Source: Patescibacteria group bacterium
GTDB lineage: Bacteria > Patescibacteriota > Minisyncoccia > Phycocordibacterales > Phycocordibacteraceae
Assembly (NCBI GenBank): GCA_018826405.1
Contig: JAHJZL010000062.1
Span: 1 to 10,086, forward strand
Reading direction: 5' to 3'
Length of the DNA: 10,086 nt
Below the pieces are notes generated by a model, which saw nothing but the letters and a program-made list of their open reading frames with translations, had not been told where the DNA came from and made no database searches. Both the position numbers and the translations under genes were made by a program. Positions within the stretch are counted from its first letter, which is position 1; each line of letters opens with the position of its first letter. This document shows positions 1-5,972 of this stretch, one piece after another.

Positions 1-819
1 CTTACGAGACACGAGTGTGCCCTGCCCTGCCTGTGCAGCATCACGGAACATTGTCTTTACAATCCGGTCCTCAATGCTGTGGAAAGTGATAACTGCAACG
101 CGTCCTCCGCTTGGAATGCGCTCAAGCGCAACTCCAACACCTTCACGTATTGCTCCTAGCTCGTCATTAGTAGCAATGCGTAGTGCCTGGAAGGTCTTTG
201 TTGCAGGATGAAGGCGGCGGTGCCTATACCAGGCAGGAGTTCCAGCCTCAATAGCTGCAACAAGCTGGTGCGTAGTTAGAATCTCAGACTCCTCACGTAT
301 GTTCACAATGCTTTTAGCGATGCTGCGTGCAAAACGTTCCTCTCCGAGCGCCCACAACAAATCTGCAAGAGACGCCTCAGAAAGGTGATTAACGAGGTCT
401 CCTGCAGTTGTTGCAGTCTCCGGATTTCCGTACGTCATGAGAAGCGGCTCGTCAGCACGGAAAGAGAATCCTCTCCCATTTGCAAGTTGGAACCCGCTCC
501 ATCCAAGATCAAAAAGAAGTTTTGTTGGAACAAGCTTCTGTTCGTCTAGAATCTTTGCAAGATCTCGAAAGTTTCCATTAACAAGGCGGACATCAGGTCG
601 TCGTTCTTCTGGCACTTCGTCTACAACTGCCTGTGCTCGAACGAGCGCATCTGCGTCTGCATCAATACCCACAAGCACTCCGTCCTTCCCAAGCGTCTCA
701 AGCAGTAGCTTGAAATGTCCTGCTCCCCCAAGTGTTCCGTCAACAACAACATCTCCTGGCTCAAGTACAAGCGCATCTACGGATTCTGTAAGAAGGACTG
801 TTTCGTGACGAGCTTCCAT
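1..819 (-). CDS. rsmH: 16S rRNA (cytosine-1402-N4)-methyltransferase RsmH, C-terminus cut by the window edge
   Basis: RsmH methylates N4 of cytosine 1402 in the 16S rRNA decoding centre, using S-adenosylmethionine. The 273 visible codons cover most of the roughly 300-residue family; only the C-terminal tail is missing. The SAM-binding loop DGTLGGAGH is at residues 27-35, with the acidic GID at 51-53. GEER (159-162), HPATKTFQALRI (204-215) and FHSIEDRIVK (246-255) are family signatures. The segment usually reading LDLGVSS..QLD..RGFSF..LDMRMD is altered: here it is FDLGWSGFQL, RGFSF, then LLMTYG (residues 103-131). The ATG at 819-817 lies three bases after the mraZ stop and gives the expected HETVLL N-terminus. 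I see no Shine-Dalgarno site, so translation probably depends on mraZ coupling. The mraZ-rsmH order is the standard start of the dcw cluster. Confidence 0.95.
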   Translation of the reverse strand, partial: MEARHETVLLTESVDALVLEPGDVVVDGTLGGAGHFKLLLETLGKDGVLVGIDADADALVRAQAVVDEVPEERRPDVRLVNGNFRDLAKILDEQKLVPTKLLFDLGWSGFQLANGRGFSFRADEPLLMTYGNPETATTAGDLVNHLSEASLADLLWALGEERFARSIAKSIVNIREESEILTTHQLVAAIEAGTPAWYRHRRLHPATKTFQALRIATNDELGAIREGVGVALERIPSGGRVAVITFHSIEDRIVKTMFRDAAQAGQGTLVSRK

Positions 820-822
820 ACG

Positions 823-1257
823 CTAGGTGAGGTTTTTCTGGCCCAAGGTCTCTGCAAACTGATCTGCGTCACGCTCAATGTCTGTGGTGTACTGCTCCCA
901 CACTGGCTCATCCCAGAGCTCCACACGATCAGACACACCTGCAACAACACACTTTCCTGAGAGACCTGCATAGGTGCGCAGGTAATCTGGAACAAGCACG
1001 CGTCCAGCACTATCTACGTCAGCTTCATTCGCTCCTGCGAGCATAAGGCGTGCAAAAGCGCGTCCAGCAGCTCCTCCTGAAGAATGCTGGGCAAACTTTT
1101 GCGCTTCTTTCTTCCATGCAGCCTTTGGATATACGAAGAGACAGTGATCCAGACCGCGCGTCACAATCACGGAAGAGCCCAGCTCCTTCCTGAACTTTGC
1201 AGGAAGAGATACGCGGTTCTTTGCGTCGAGTGTGTGGCGGTATTCTCCGATAAACAT
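823..1257 (-). CDS. mraZ: Transcriptional regulator MraZ
   Basis: MraZ is an AbrB-like DNA-binding protein that controls its own dcw operon by binding direct repeats at the promoter. The 144-residue protein has the two expected halves, each with its D..xR motif: DAKNRVSLP at residues 11-19 and DSAGRVLVP at 82-90. The N-terminus MFIGEYRHTLDAK matches the conserved family start, which is why I chose the ATG at 1257. An in-frame ATG at 1293 would add 12 residues (MRSSSISRATTS). That ATG follows GTGGGAAC, but this stretch is better explained as an operator repeat than as a ribosome binding site. Neither start has a good Shine-Dalgarno site. The stop is three bases before rsmH. Putative MraZ boxes lie at 1297-1342. 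Confidence 0.95.
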   Translation of the reverse strand: MFIGEYRHTLDAKNRVSLPAKFRKELGSSVIVTRGLDHCLFVYPKAAWKKEAQKFAQHSSGGAAGRAFARLMLAGANEADVDSAGRVLVPDYLRTYAGLSGKCVVAGVSDRVELWDEPVWEQYTTDIERDADQFAETLGQKNLT

Positions 1258-1296
1258 AGAAGTAGTTGCGCGAGAGATAGATGAAGAACGCATGTT

Positions 1297-1342
1297 CCCA
1301 CTTCATCCCACTAGTAGCTAAGTATATGACACTTTGACCCAC
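1297..1342 (-). promoter_or_regulatory. Putative MraZ operator: GTGGG direct repeats around the mraZ promoter
   Basis: On the minus strand GTGGG occurs at 1342-1338, 1311-1307 and 1301-1297. A degenerate copy, GTGTC, is at 1332-1328. Starts are 10, 21 and 10 bases apart, so all copies face the same side of the helix. Known MraZ sites are short G-rich repeats (TGGGN in E. coli, AAAGTGK in Mollicutes) with about 10-bp periodicity, and the copies here read AAGTGGG, AAAGTGT, TAGTGGG and AAGTGGG. The repeat pairs bracket the candidate -10 box, which suits autorepression. That MraZ itself binds here is inferred. Confidence 0.7.
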
Positions 1343-1350
1343 TTCCCTCA
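1321..1350 (-). promoter_or_regulatory. Candidate mraZ promoter (-10 TATACT)
   Basis: TATACT on the minus strand (1326-1321) matches five of six consensus -10 bases. No good -35 box exists at 16-18 bases spacing: the stretch is G-rich (GAGGGA) and occupied by GTGGG repeats. Transcription would begin near 1314, inside or just ahead of the downstream repeat pair. Confidence 0.5.
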
Positions 1351-1384
1351 TCTAGGCTTCAGAAAACTGTGCATAACAAATACT

Positions 1385-1412
1385 AAAAAAGCCCACATTT
1401 CTGGGCCTTTTT
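1385..1412 (-). terminator. Rho-independent terminator after the glutamine amidotransferase gene
   Basis: GCCCA (1391-1395) pairs with TGGGC (1402-1406) around a 6-base loop, extended by A/T tracts on both sides. On the minus strand the hairpin is followed by six T. A T-run also follows on the plus strand, so it could work in both directions. It insulates the mraZ operon from the upstream gene. Confidence 0.85.
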
Positions 1413-1427
1413 AATGCTTATAAGAGC

Positions 1428-2168
1428 TTATTTAGCTATAAGTTCTACAAACCTCGCTATCAACGTGGAAGCTTCCGGCGACTCTCTAATTATGTCAGTT
1501 GGATCAACACCTTCAGGAAGGTACCCGGGAGAGAGCTTTAGCTTTCTAGACACATCACTTGCTGTTAATTCAGGGTGAAACTGAAGAGTGTAGATGCCTG
1601 GACCATATCGAAGTCCGCTAAAGTTACACTGCGCTCCTGTAGCAATGCTAACTGCTCCTTCTGGCAAGGTCGTTAGGCTATCCTTGTGTCCATATTGTGC
1701 AAGGAATGCTGGAGGCATGTCAGCAAAAAGTGGATCATTCTTTCCTGCTTCAGTAAGCACAACTTCATGAGAACCTGTCTTTTTCTGAGAATGATCGTTT
1801 GCAACCTTCCCTCCTCTCCAATCTCCAATTATCTGGTGCCCATAGCAAATACCGAGTGTAGGAATACCGTTTTGAAATAGGTACTCAAGCAAAGGAGTTA
1901 CTTGGGCAAGTATTACTTTCGATGTTGATCGTGCAGGATCATCAAGTGATCTGCCTCCATCAAAATCATATTCTCCTGATCCCCCAAAAATAACTCCGCG
2001 CGCGCTTCCTATAACTTGCTGAGGATTGTTCCATTGAATCGATTCGTCTAGAGCATTCTTAAAAACTGGCACATACTCAGTTCCTTCAAGTGCACGCACA
2101 TATTCTTCCTGCTCTCCCTCAACCATCTCAGGACGAGTTCGAGATTGTATAACTAAAATCTCTTTCAT
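1428..2168 (-). CDS. Stand-alone class I glutamine amidotransferase
   Basis: This 246-residue protein has the class I (triad) glutaminase fold, which releases ammonia from glutamine. The nucleophile is C108 in GICYGHQ, and H198 and E200 in FHPE complete the triad. The core resembles the glutaminase half of GMP synthase, including the GG-containing N-terminal strand (GVIFGGSGEYD, 58-68). About 45 residues follow the HPE motif. No synthetase domain is fused or adjacent, so the acceptor of the ammonia is unknown; it might act as a gamma-glutamyl hydrolase or partner a distant enzyme. The gene lies alone between two terminators. No Shine-Dalgarno precedes the ATG, which sits six bases after a possible extended -10 box, so the message may be leaderless. 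Class I assignment is firm; the substrate is not. Confidence 0.88.
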   Translation of the reverse strand: MKEILVIQSRTRPEMVEGEQEEYVRALEGTEYVPVFKNALDESIQWNNPQQVIGSARGVIFGGSGEYDFDGGRSLDDPARSTSKVILAQVTPLLEYLFQNGIPTLGICYGHQIIGDWRGGKVANDHSQKKTGSHEVVLTEAGKNDPLFADMPPAFLAQYGHKDSLTTLPEGAVSIATGAQCNFSGLRYGPGIYTLQFHPELTASDVSRKLKLSPGYLPEGVDPTDIIRESPEASTLIARFVELIAK

Positions 2169-2174
2169 ATAGTC

Positions 2175-2183
2175 AAGATAGCA
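2175..2183 (-). promoter_or_regulatory. Candidate extended -10 promoter for the amidotransferase gene
   Basis: TGC followed by TATCTT (minus strand, 2183-2175) resembles an extended -10 element. No -35 box is evident; the region upstream is the T-rich tail of the preceding terminator. The ATG begins six bases downstream, where transcription would start, which implies a leaderless mRNA. Confidence 0.4.
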
Positions 2184-2199
2184 TCATTGTATTTTCAAT

Positions 2200-2233
2200 A
2201 AAAATCAGGCGACAGAAATGTTCCGTCGCCTGA
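2200..2233 (-). terminator. Rho-independent terminator after the ATP-grasp-like gene
   Basis: CAGGCGAC (2206-2213) pairs with GTCGCCTG (2225-2232), with one more A-T pair at the base. GAA/TTC pairs inside the loop could lengthen the stem past a mismatch. On the minus strand it is followed by ATTTTTATT. It begins 12 bases after the stop codon of the 330-residue gene. Confidence 0.9.
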
Positions 2234-2244
2234 AATAAGACCGC

Positions 2245-3237
2245 TTACTCTCTAAACAGCAACGGTCCCGTCACCGTCTGGTCGGTGCCATGGACGATGA
2301 GCGAATCAAGTGCCATCCAGACCCCTCCCAAAGGTTCCCAGTCCCCCGTGGCCAGATTGAAGCCGTAGAAGATACGGTAGATCGCATTTCGCGAAGGCTG
2401 ATGCGTAAGACGCATAGGCTCCACGAACGGCTGCCGATACATCTGCGACGTTGGCTGGCCACGAATCAGTTTCAGGAGCTGCGGGATGCTGTCCGTATCG
2501 CTTCTGCGCATCGGAACGCCGCGAGCCTGGAGCTCCCTCTTCTGATCGTGTGGCAGATGGACCTTGATATGCCTGCTTCTGGTTCCCTGTACTGGCTTCA
2601 GGACGCTTGCCGTAGTAAGAGCAGGCGTCAGATACCAGTCGAGGTCTCCGTCGTGCATGCAGGAAATGACATCCCACCAGCCGAAGTGCAGACCGTAGCC
2701 CTTGTCCCCCTCACGAGAGACAGAACTCACCGAACGATCTTCGAGTTGGTGAAAGTCAGTTTCTTCAGGACGGCTTCTCACAAGAAGCATGCCGTCATGG
2801 TTGACTGCTTCCTCCAAAGTGAGGCCAGGGCCGAAATGCAGTTCGTCATCGGTTGCCCGATACTGGCTCTGCACCCAACGGATAGCAGGCCAGGACGCTT
2901 GAACCCTTTTGAGGTTTTCAGCGAAGCCCTGGTTGCAGAGACCCGTGAGACCGAGGCCGCACGGACGCTCTTCGATCTCATAGGGCCTGATCACGTCGTC
3001 TGCGTCGACAATACAGTCAATGCGAACAACGAGAGATGGTACGCCACAGTTTTTTCCGACCCAGGTGTTTGCTTTCGGAAACACGCCAGACCAGTTCTTC
3101 AGGATTTCAATCCCCTGAAGCACTGCGCCCTCAGACATGTACTCCATACACGGAGAAAGGTTGGTCTTCCATTCTCCCCCCTGGTGTTTGATTGCAGCAG
3201 CCTCCATTTGAGCTGCAGGAAAATCAACTCCGTCCAT
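2245..3237 (-). CDS. Uncharacterised protein, possible circularly permuted ATP-grasp enzyme
   Basis: I do not recognise this 330-residue protein as a named family. R72-I-D74 followed by IRPYEIEERPCG (83-94) resembles the metal-binding strand of ATP-grasp enzymes, which normally lies near the C-terminus (R.D...E.N). Here it comes first. SVLKPVQGTRS (211-221) resembles the ATP-binding lysine and glycine-rich loop. QPFVEP (269-274) resembles the hinge, followed by IYRIFYGFN and LGGVW with a C-terminal VHG..TVTGPL. This order matches circularly permuted ATP-grasp proteins such as the glutathionylspermidine synthetase type. The expected metal-binding Asn is replaced (E87-I-E89). No signal peptide or membrane segment is visible. 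The ATG at 3237 follows AAAGG with 8-base spacing, and a terminator follows the stop. Sampled rows are about 57% G+C, above neighbouring genes, which suggests transfer. The fold call is inference. Confidence 0.75.
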   Translation of the reverse strand: MDGVDFPAAQMEAAAIKHQGGEWKTNLSPCMEYMSEGAVLQGIEILKNWSGVFPKANTWVGKNCGVPSLVVRIDCIVDADDVIRPYEIEERPCGLGLTGLCNQGFAENLKRVQASWPAIRWVQSQYRATDDELHFGPGLTLEEAVNHDGMLLVRSRPEETDFHQLEDRSVSSVSREGDKGYGLHFGWWDVISCMHDGDLDWYLTPALTTASVLKPVQGTRSRHIKVHLPHDQKRELQARGVPMRRSDTDSIPQLLKLIRGQPTSQMYRQPFVEPMRLTHQPSRNAIYRIFYGFNLATGDWEPLGGVWMALDSLIVHGTDQTVTGPLLFRE

Positions 3238-3245
3238 CAGATATA

Positions 3246-3250
3246 CCTTT
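3246..3250 (-). promoter_or_regulatory. Shine-Dalgarno site of the ATP-grasp-like gene
   Basis: AAAGG lies eight bases before the ATG at 3237 and fixes that start. Most other genes here have no such site. A weak -10-like TATATT (minus strand, 3274-3269) lies 19 bases further upstream. Confidence 0.6.
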
Positions 3251-3309
3251 CGTGGTTGGGTTTTGCTGAATATAGAGAAGCTTCTGCTTCGATAGAAAGA
3301 ACTTCCGAC

Positions 3310-3356
3310 CCTAGAAAAAACGCGAGGCCCGTTGTGGGCCTCGCGTTTTTTCTAGG
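3310..3356. terminator. Perfect 21-bp inverted repeat, bidirectional terminator
   Basis: The arms at 3310-3330 and 3336-3356 are exact reverse complements with a 5-base loop. Each consists of a GC-rich core (CGCGAGGCCC) flanked by six A or T and a CTAGG end. On either strand the GC stem is followed by TTTTTT, so it should stop transcription both ways. It lies 149 bases downstream of the greA stop and upstream of the ATP-grasp-like gene. Confidence 0.93.
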
Positions 3357-3460
3357 AGATTCTTTATCCAGAATTTTTACGCAGTGACCCGAACCCTCTT
3401 CATAAAGAGAGCCCATAGGACGACTGTGTAAATTTGCTGGAAGTAAGTCACCTTGTAACT
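3310..3460 (-). ncRNA. Candidate structured RNA or leader between greA and the ATP-grasp-like gene
   Basis: No convincing protein gene occupies this stretch. On the minus strand several helices are visible: GTGAC/GTCAC (3451-3447 with 3388-3384) enclosing a 10-bp hairpin with three G-T pairs (3414-3405 with 3400-3391, loop TATG), then ATTCT/AGAAT (3374-3370 with 3363-3359), then the 21-bp terminator. A promoter-like TTGACA (3485-3480) with TAAAGT 16 bases on would start transcription near 3451. It could be a small RNA, an attenuated leader, or only the greA 3' UTR. Confidence 0.25.
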
Positions 3461-3485
3461 TTATCCTTAAAGACAACCATGTCAA
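3458..3485 (-). promoter_or_regulatory. Candidate promoter downstream of greA
   Basis: A perfect -35 TTGACA (3485-3480) is followed, after 16 bases, by TAAAGT (3463-3458), which matches four of six consensus bases. It follows a small hairpin, CTCCT-CCCC-AGGAG, directly after the greA stop codon. It would drive only the stretch ending in the 21-bp terminator, or read through to the 330-residue gene. Confidence 0.35.
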
Positions 3486-3504
3486 TGTTTCTCCTGGGGA
3501 GGAG

Positions 3505-3975
3505 CTAGCTTACCTTCTCAATGGAGTATGTTTGCTTTCCGTTAGGAGTCTCGAAAGTAAAGCTGTCACCCTTCTTCTTACCCATAAGTGCAGCACCGAG
3601 TGGAGAGACGTGTGACAACTTGTGTACACGCATGTCAGCTTCTTCACTTCCTACAATTGTGTATTCATGAGCCTCAGGACTTCCCTCCTTCTTAATTGTT
3701 ACTGTTGAAGTAAAACCAACAACATCCTTCTTCTTTCCGTCAGTAACAATCTTTGCGCGCTTAACAAGCTCTTCTAGCTTGCGGATGCGCTCTTCTGTTG
3801 CAGCCTGCAATTCACGCGCCTCTTGGTACTCAGCGTTCTCAGAGAGGTCTCCGAGAGAACGAGCGTATTCAAGATTCTCAGCGATCTCAGTACGACGTAC
3901 TGTTTTGAGTATCTCAAGCTCCTTGAGCATCTCGTCGAATTTCTCTTGGCTAACAACTGTTTCCTGGTCGGTCAT
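3505..3975 (-). CDS. greA: Transcription elongation factor GreA
   Basis: GreA enters the secondary channel of RNA polymerase and stimulates cleavage of backtracked transcripts. The 156-residue protein matches the usual length (158 in E. coli). The N-terminal coiled-coil hairpin covers roughly residues 8-75. Its tip reads ARSLGDLSENAEYQEA and carries the acidic D and E residues that act at the polymerase active site. The C-terminal FKBP-like domain includes SPLGAALMGKKKGD and ends in an FETPNGKQTYSIEKV-type strand. The ATG at 3975 gives a normal N-terminus (MTDQETVVSQEKFDEM). An upstream TTG at 4038 would start inside the promoter and is rejected. There is no Shine-Dalgarno site; the leader is rich in A, C and T. 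The gene has its own promoter 72 bases below mrdA. Confidence 0.96.
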   Translation of the reverse strand: MTDQETVVSQEKFDEMLKELEILKTVRRTEIAENLEYARSLGDLSENAEYQEARELQAATEERIRKLEELVKRAKIVTDGKKKDVVGFTSTVTIKKEGSPEAHEYTIVGSEEADMRVHKLSHVSPLGAALMGKKKGDSFTFETPNGKQTYSIEKVS

Positions 3976-4010
3976 GTATGTAGTGAATGAATGATGAACT
4001 GTGTATGTGT

Positions 4011-4038
4011 ATTCTACGGGCTCCTCCCGAGCCGTCAA
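4011..4038 (-). promoter_or_regulatory. greA promoter (TTGACG, 16 bp, TAGAAT)
   Basis: On the minus strand TTGACG (4038-4033) and TAGAAT (4016-4011) are separated by 16 bases; each matches five of six consensus positions. Transcription would start near 4004, giving a leader of about 28 bases. This is the best sigma-70-like promoter in the window. Confidence 0.7.
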
Positions 4039-4045
4039 ATACGGC
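4031..4045. repeat. Short inverted repeat over the greA -35 box
   Basis: GCCGT and ACGGC flank CAAAT, forming a 5-bp palindromic arm pair between the mrdA stop codon and the greA spacer, with the -35 box inside it. An overlapping GGCTC-GGGAG-GAGCC repeat follows. No T-run follows either, so an operator or a weak pause site is more likely than a terminator. Confidence 0.35.
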
Positions 4046-4047
4046 CA

Positions 4048-5721
4048 TTACTTAAAATACTCTGGCGCCGTCTTATGCAGCTCATTGAGCGCATGGTAGG
4101 TGGCATAGATTCCTCCTATTGAGTTAGTCGAGGGCCCTCGCTCCATGACTACAACATACGCATATTTTGGCTTGTCATACGGGAAGTAGCCTACAGACCA
4201 AGAATTATAGAATTCATTATGTACTCCAAGCTGGGCAGTACCTGTCTTTCCTGCAAGTTGCACAAAAGAAAGATCTGAAAGCCCTATAGAAGTTCCTTCA
4301 GTTGCGCCGAGGCGCATTCCTTCTCTTGCAACCTGTAGCGCTGCCTGGTCTACAGGAATACTCTTGCCTTCAAGCGGCGCGTCCTTCACAAGGGTTGGGC
4401 GCACCAACTTCCCTCCGTTAGCAACTGCAGCAACTGCTCGTGCAGCTCCAAGCGGTGTAACCTGCATCGCATACTGTCCAATTGACGTATTGTACGTATC
4501 TCCAATACGCCATGGTTCTCCATACCTTTCTTCCTTCCATTGCGGAGTTGGCACAAATCCCTCTGCCTCTCCTTCAAGTTCAATGCCCGTACGTGAGGTA
4601 AATCCAAAAAGGTCGTACCAATATTTGAGACGCTCAATACCAAGACCCTTAATTCCTCCAAATCCTCCGCCAACGGCATAGAAGTACACGTCAGAAGACC
4701 AGGCGACGGCACTGCGAGCATTCATCGGGCCGTGCACTTTCCAATCCTTAAAGATTGAAGGCCGAGAAGGATCATATGGATTTGGTACAGAGATAAATCC
4801 ATTTGAAACAACGATGGTTTCAGGCGTTACAATGCCATCCGTAAGAGCTCCTGCAACTTCCATAGGCTTAATAATTGAGCCGGGTGTATAGAGTCCTGAT
4901 ACTGCTCTGTCCAAATACACCTGCCTCGAGTCTTTCTGATACGACGCTATTAGTTCGCTCGGACCTCCTGAAGAGAGTACGTTTGGATCGTATTCAGGAT
5001 ATGACACGAGCGCGTGCACTTCTCCTGTATTTACGTCCATAAGAATTGCAGAGCCTCCTTTGAACGGAATACGGTCTGCAAGCTCCTTAATTGAATTTGC
5101 AAATGCTCTCTGTGCTCGCGCATCAATTGAGAGCGTAACTGTTTGCCCCTTCTCAGCTGGCTTCACCGTTCCTGAGGACTGAATCTTTCCAAGTGCATCC
5201 TCTTCGACAAGGAGGGTTCCGTTCTTTCCGGAAAGAATGTCGTTCATAGCAGACTCAACTCCGCTAAGTCCGGTTATTTCTGTTTCATAAAACTTTCCTG
5301 AAGAGTCTCGCTTTGGATACGACACATAGCCAAGCAAATGCGCAAAGCCAGGAGACTCATATTTCCTTTTTACGAACCCATCATCTCCTGCTTCATTAAA
5401 AACGAGTGCAAATCCATTGCGGTCTACAATTGCTCCTCGCTCCGCAAACAATACTTGCGGCCGCAGTCTATTGCGCTCACTCTGCGCTGAATAGCGTTCG
5501 CCCTGGATCATCTGCAAGTTTGCTGCTTGGACTACAAGCGTCGTTAATATAAGCAGTGCAACAGCACCAACACCTGCGAATGTGTTGCGAGCTATTGGCT
5601 TCTCAAGCCGCCCTTCCAATTGGCCAGTATCAAATCCAGACAAGTTTGAAGAATCCAGAAATATCTCGTCTGGATCAAGCTCCCTTTCCTGTCGTCTTTT
5701 TCTTCTTCTCCCAAATAGCAT
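4048..5721 (-). CDS. mrdA: Peptidoglycan D,D-transpeptidase PBP2 (class B penicillin-binding protein)
   Basis: PBP2 cross-links peptidoglycan during side-wall elongation, together with MreB, MreC and RodA. The 557-residue protein has a basic cytoplasmic N-terminus (RRRKRR), one membrane anchor at about 47-67, and a class B pedestal domain with the AERGAIVDRNG motif (93-103). The transpeptidase domain follows from about residue 222. The catalytic motifs are present: S282-I-I-K285 (nucleophile), S342-S-D344 (the S-x-D form seen in PBP2) and K492-T-G494. It is somewhat shorter than E. coli PBP2 (633). The ATG at 5721 overlaps the preceding TAA by one base, so translation is probably coupled. A longer reading from 5799 would lie inside mreD and is rejected. 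No rodA follows; greA does. Confidence 0.95.
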   Translation of the reverse strand: MLFGRRRKRRQERELDPDEIFLDSSNLSGFDTGQLEGRLEKPIARNTFAGVGAVALLILTTLVVQAANLQMIQGERYSAQSERNRLRPQVLFAERGAIVDRNGFALVFNEAGDDGFVKRKYESPGFAHLLGYVSYPKRDSSGKFYETEITGLSGVESAMNDILSGKNGTLLVEEDALGKIQSSGTVKPAEKGQTVTLSIDARAQRAFANSIKELADRIPFKGGSAILMDVNTGEVHALVSYPEYDPNVLSSGGPSELIASYQKDSRQVYLDRAVSGLYTPGSIIKPMEVAGALTDGIVTPETIVVSNGFISVPNPYDPSRPSIFKDWKVHGPMNARSAVAWSSDVYFYAVGGGFGGIKGLGIERLKYWYDLFGFTSRTGIELEGEAEGFVPTPQWKEERYGEPWRIGDTYNTSIGQYAMQVTPLGAARAVAAVANGGKLVRPTLVKDAPLEGKSIPVDQAALQVAREGMRLGATEGTSIGLSDLSFVQLAGKTGTAQLGVHNEFYNSWSVGYFPYDKPKYAYVVVMERGPSTNSIGGIYATYHALNELHKTAPEYFK

Positions 5722-5972
5722 TACTCTATGATACGCGTCTTCACGAAGCGATGCACGAGCAGTGCCGCTGACGTAGCAAGTGCGCCAAACAGTGCCCACA
5801 CTGGAAGAAAGTGTGCTCCAGGAGAGAAATACAAAGCTTCAGCAATGAGACCGAGTGCTAGGCCTGAGAAAGGCAGCAATAAGGCAGAAGCTAGTATAAG
5901 AACAGCTGAAACGGAGTGCGGGAAGATAAACAACGAAAGCACGGACAGAACTAGGGCCACTCCTCTAATCAT
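5721..5972 (-). CDS. mreD: Short MreD-like integral membrane protein
   Basis: MreD is the integral membrane member of the MreBCD elongation complex. This protein is identified mainly by position between mreC and mrdA. It has 83 residues, about half the usual length of roughly 160, with about three hydrophobic segments (near 4-17, 21-47 and 56-73). It ends in a basic tail, HRFVKTRIIE. The ATG at 5972 overlaps the mreC stop by four bases (ATGA), the typical coupled arrangement. A start at 5990 would add six residues and lengthen the overlap. I find no clear frameshift or missing half: mrdA begins at the stop codon. It may be a reduced MreD or an unrelated small membrane protein that took its place. 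Confidence 0.7.
   Translation of the reverse strand: MIRGVALVLSVLSLFIFPHSVSAVLILASALLLPFSGLALGLIAEALYFSPGAHFLPVWALFGALATSAALLVHRFVKTRIIE

Noticed and set aside
437..808. Plus-strand Ser/Arg-rich open frame opposite rsmH
   Set aside because: Low-complexity shadow of the rsmH codons, with no start signals.
2290..3387. Plus-strand open frame of 365 codons opposite the 330-residue gene
   Set aside because: It has no ribosome binding site, reads through the 21-bp terminator, and lacks recognisable motifs. The minus-strand gene has a Shine-Dalgarno site, a terminator and ATP-grasp-like motifs.
3381..3400. GGGTTCGGGTC on the minus strand, resembling a tRNA T-arm
   Set aside because: The flanks do not form the 5-bp T stem, and no anticodon or acceptor stems could be found around it.
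3451..3480. Mini-ORF of 10 codons (MVVFKDKVTR) after AGGAG
   Set aside because: The spacing from AGGAG to ATG is long (10 bases) and nothing about the peptide suggests a regulatory leader.
3237..3485. Minus-strand open frame of 82 codons with a TTG start, AGGAG five bases upstream, and a stop overlapping the next ATG
   Set aside because: The frame passes through the perfect terminator hairpin, giving the artefactual KNARPTTGLAFF string, and its start coincides with TTGACA. A short leader peptide remains possible but unsupported.
3976..4038. Longer greA start (TTG at 4038)
   Set aside because: The TTG is the first part of the -35 box, and the extension has no counterpart in GreA.
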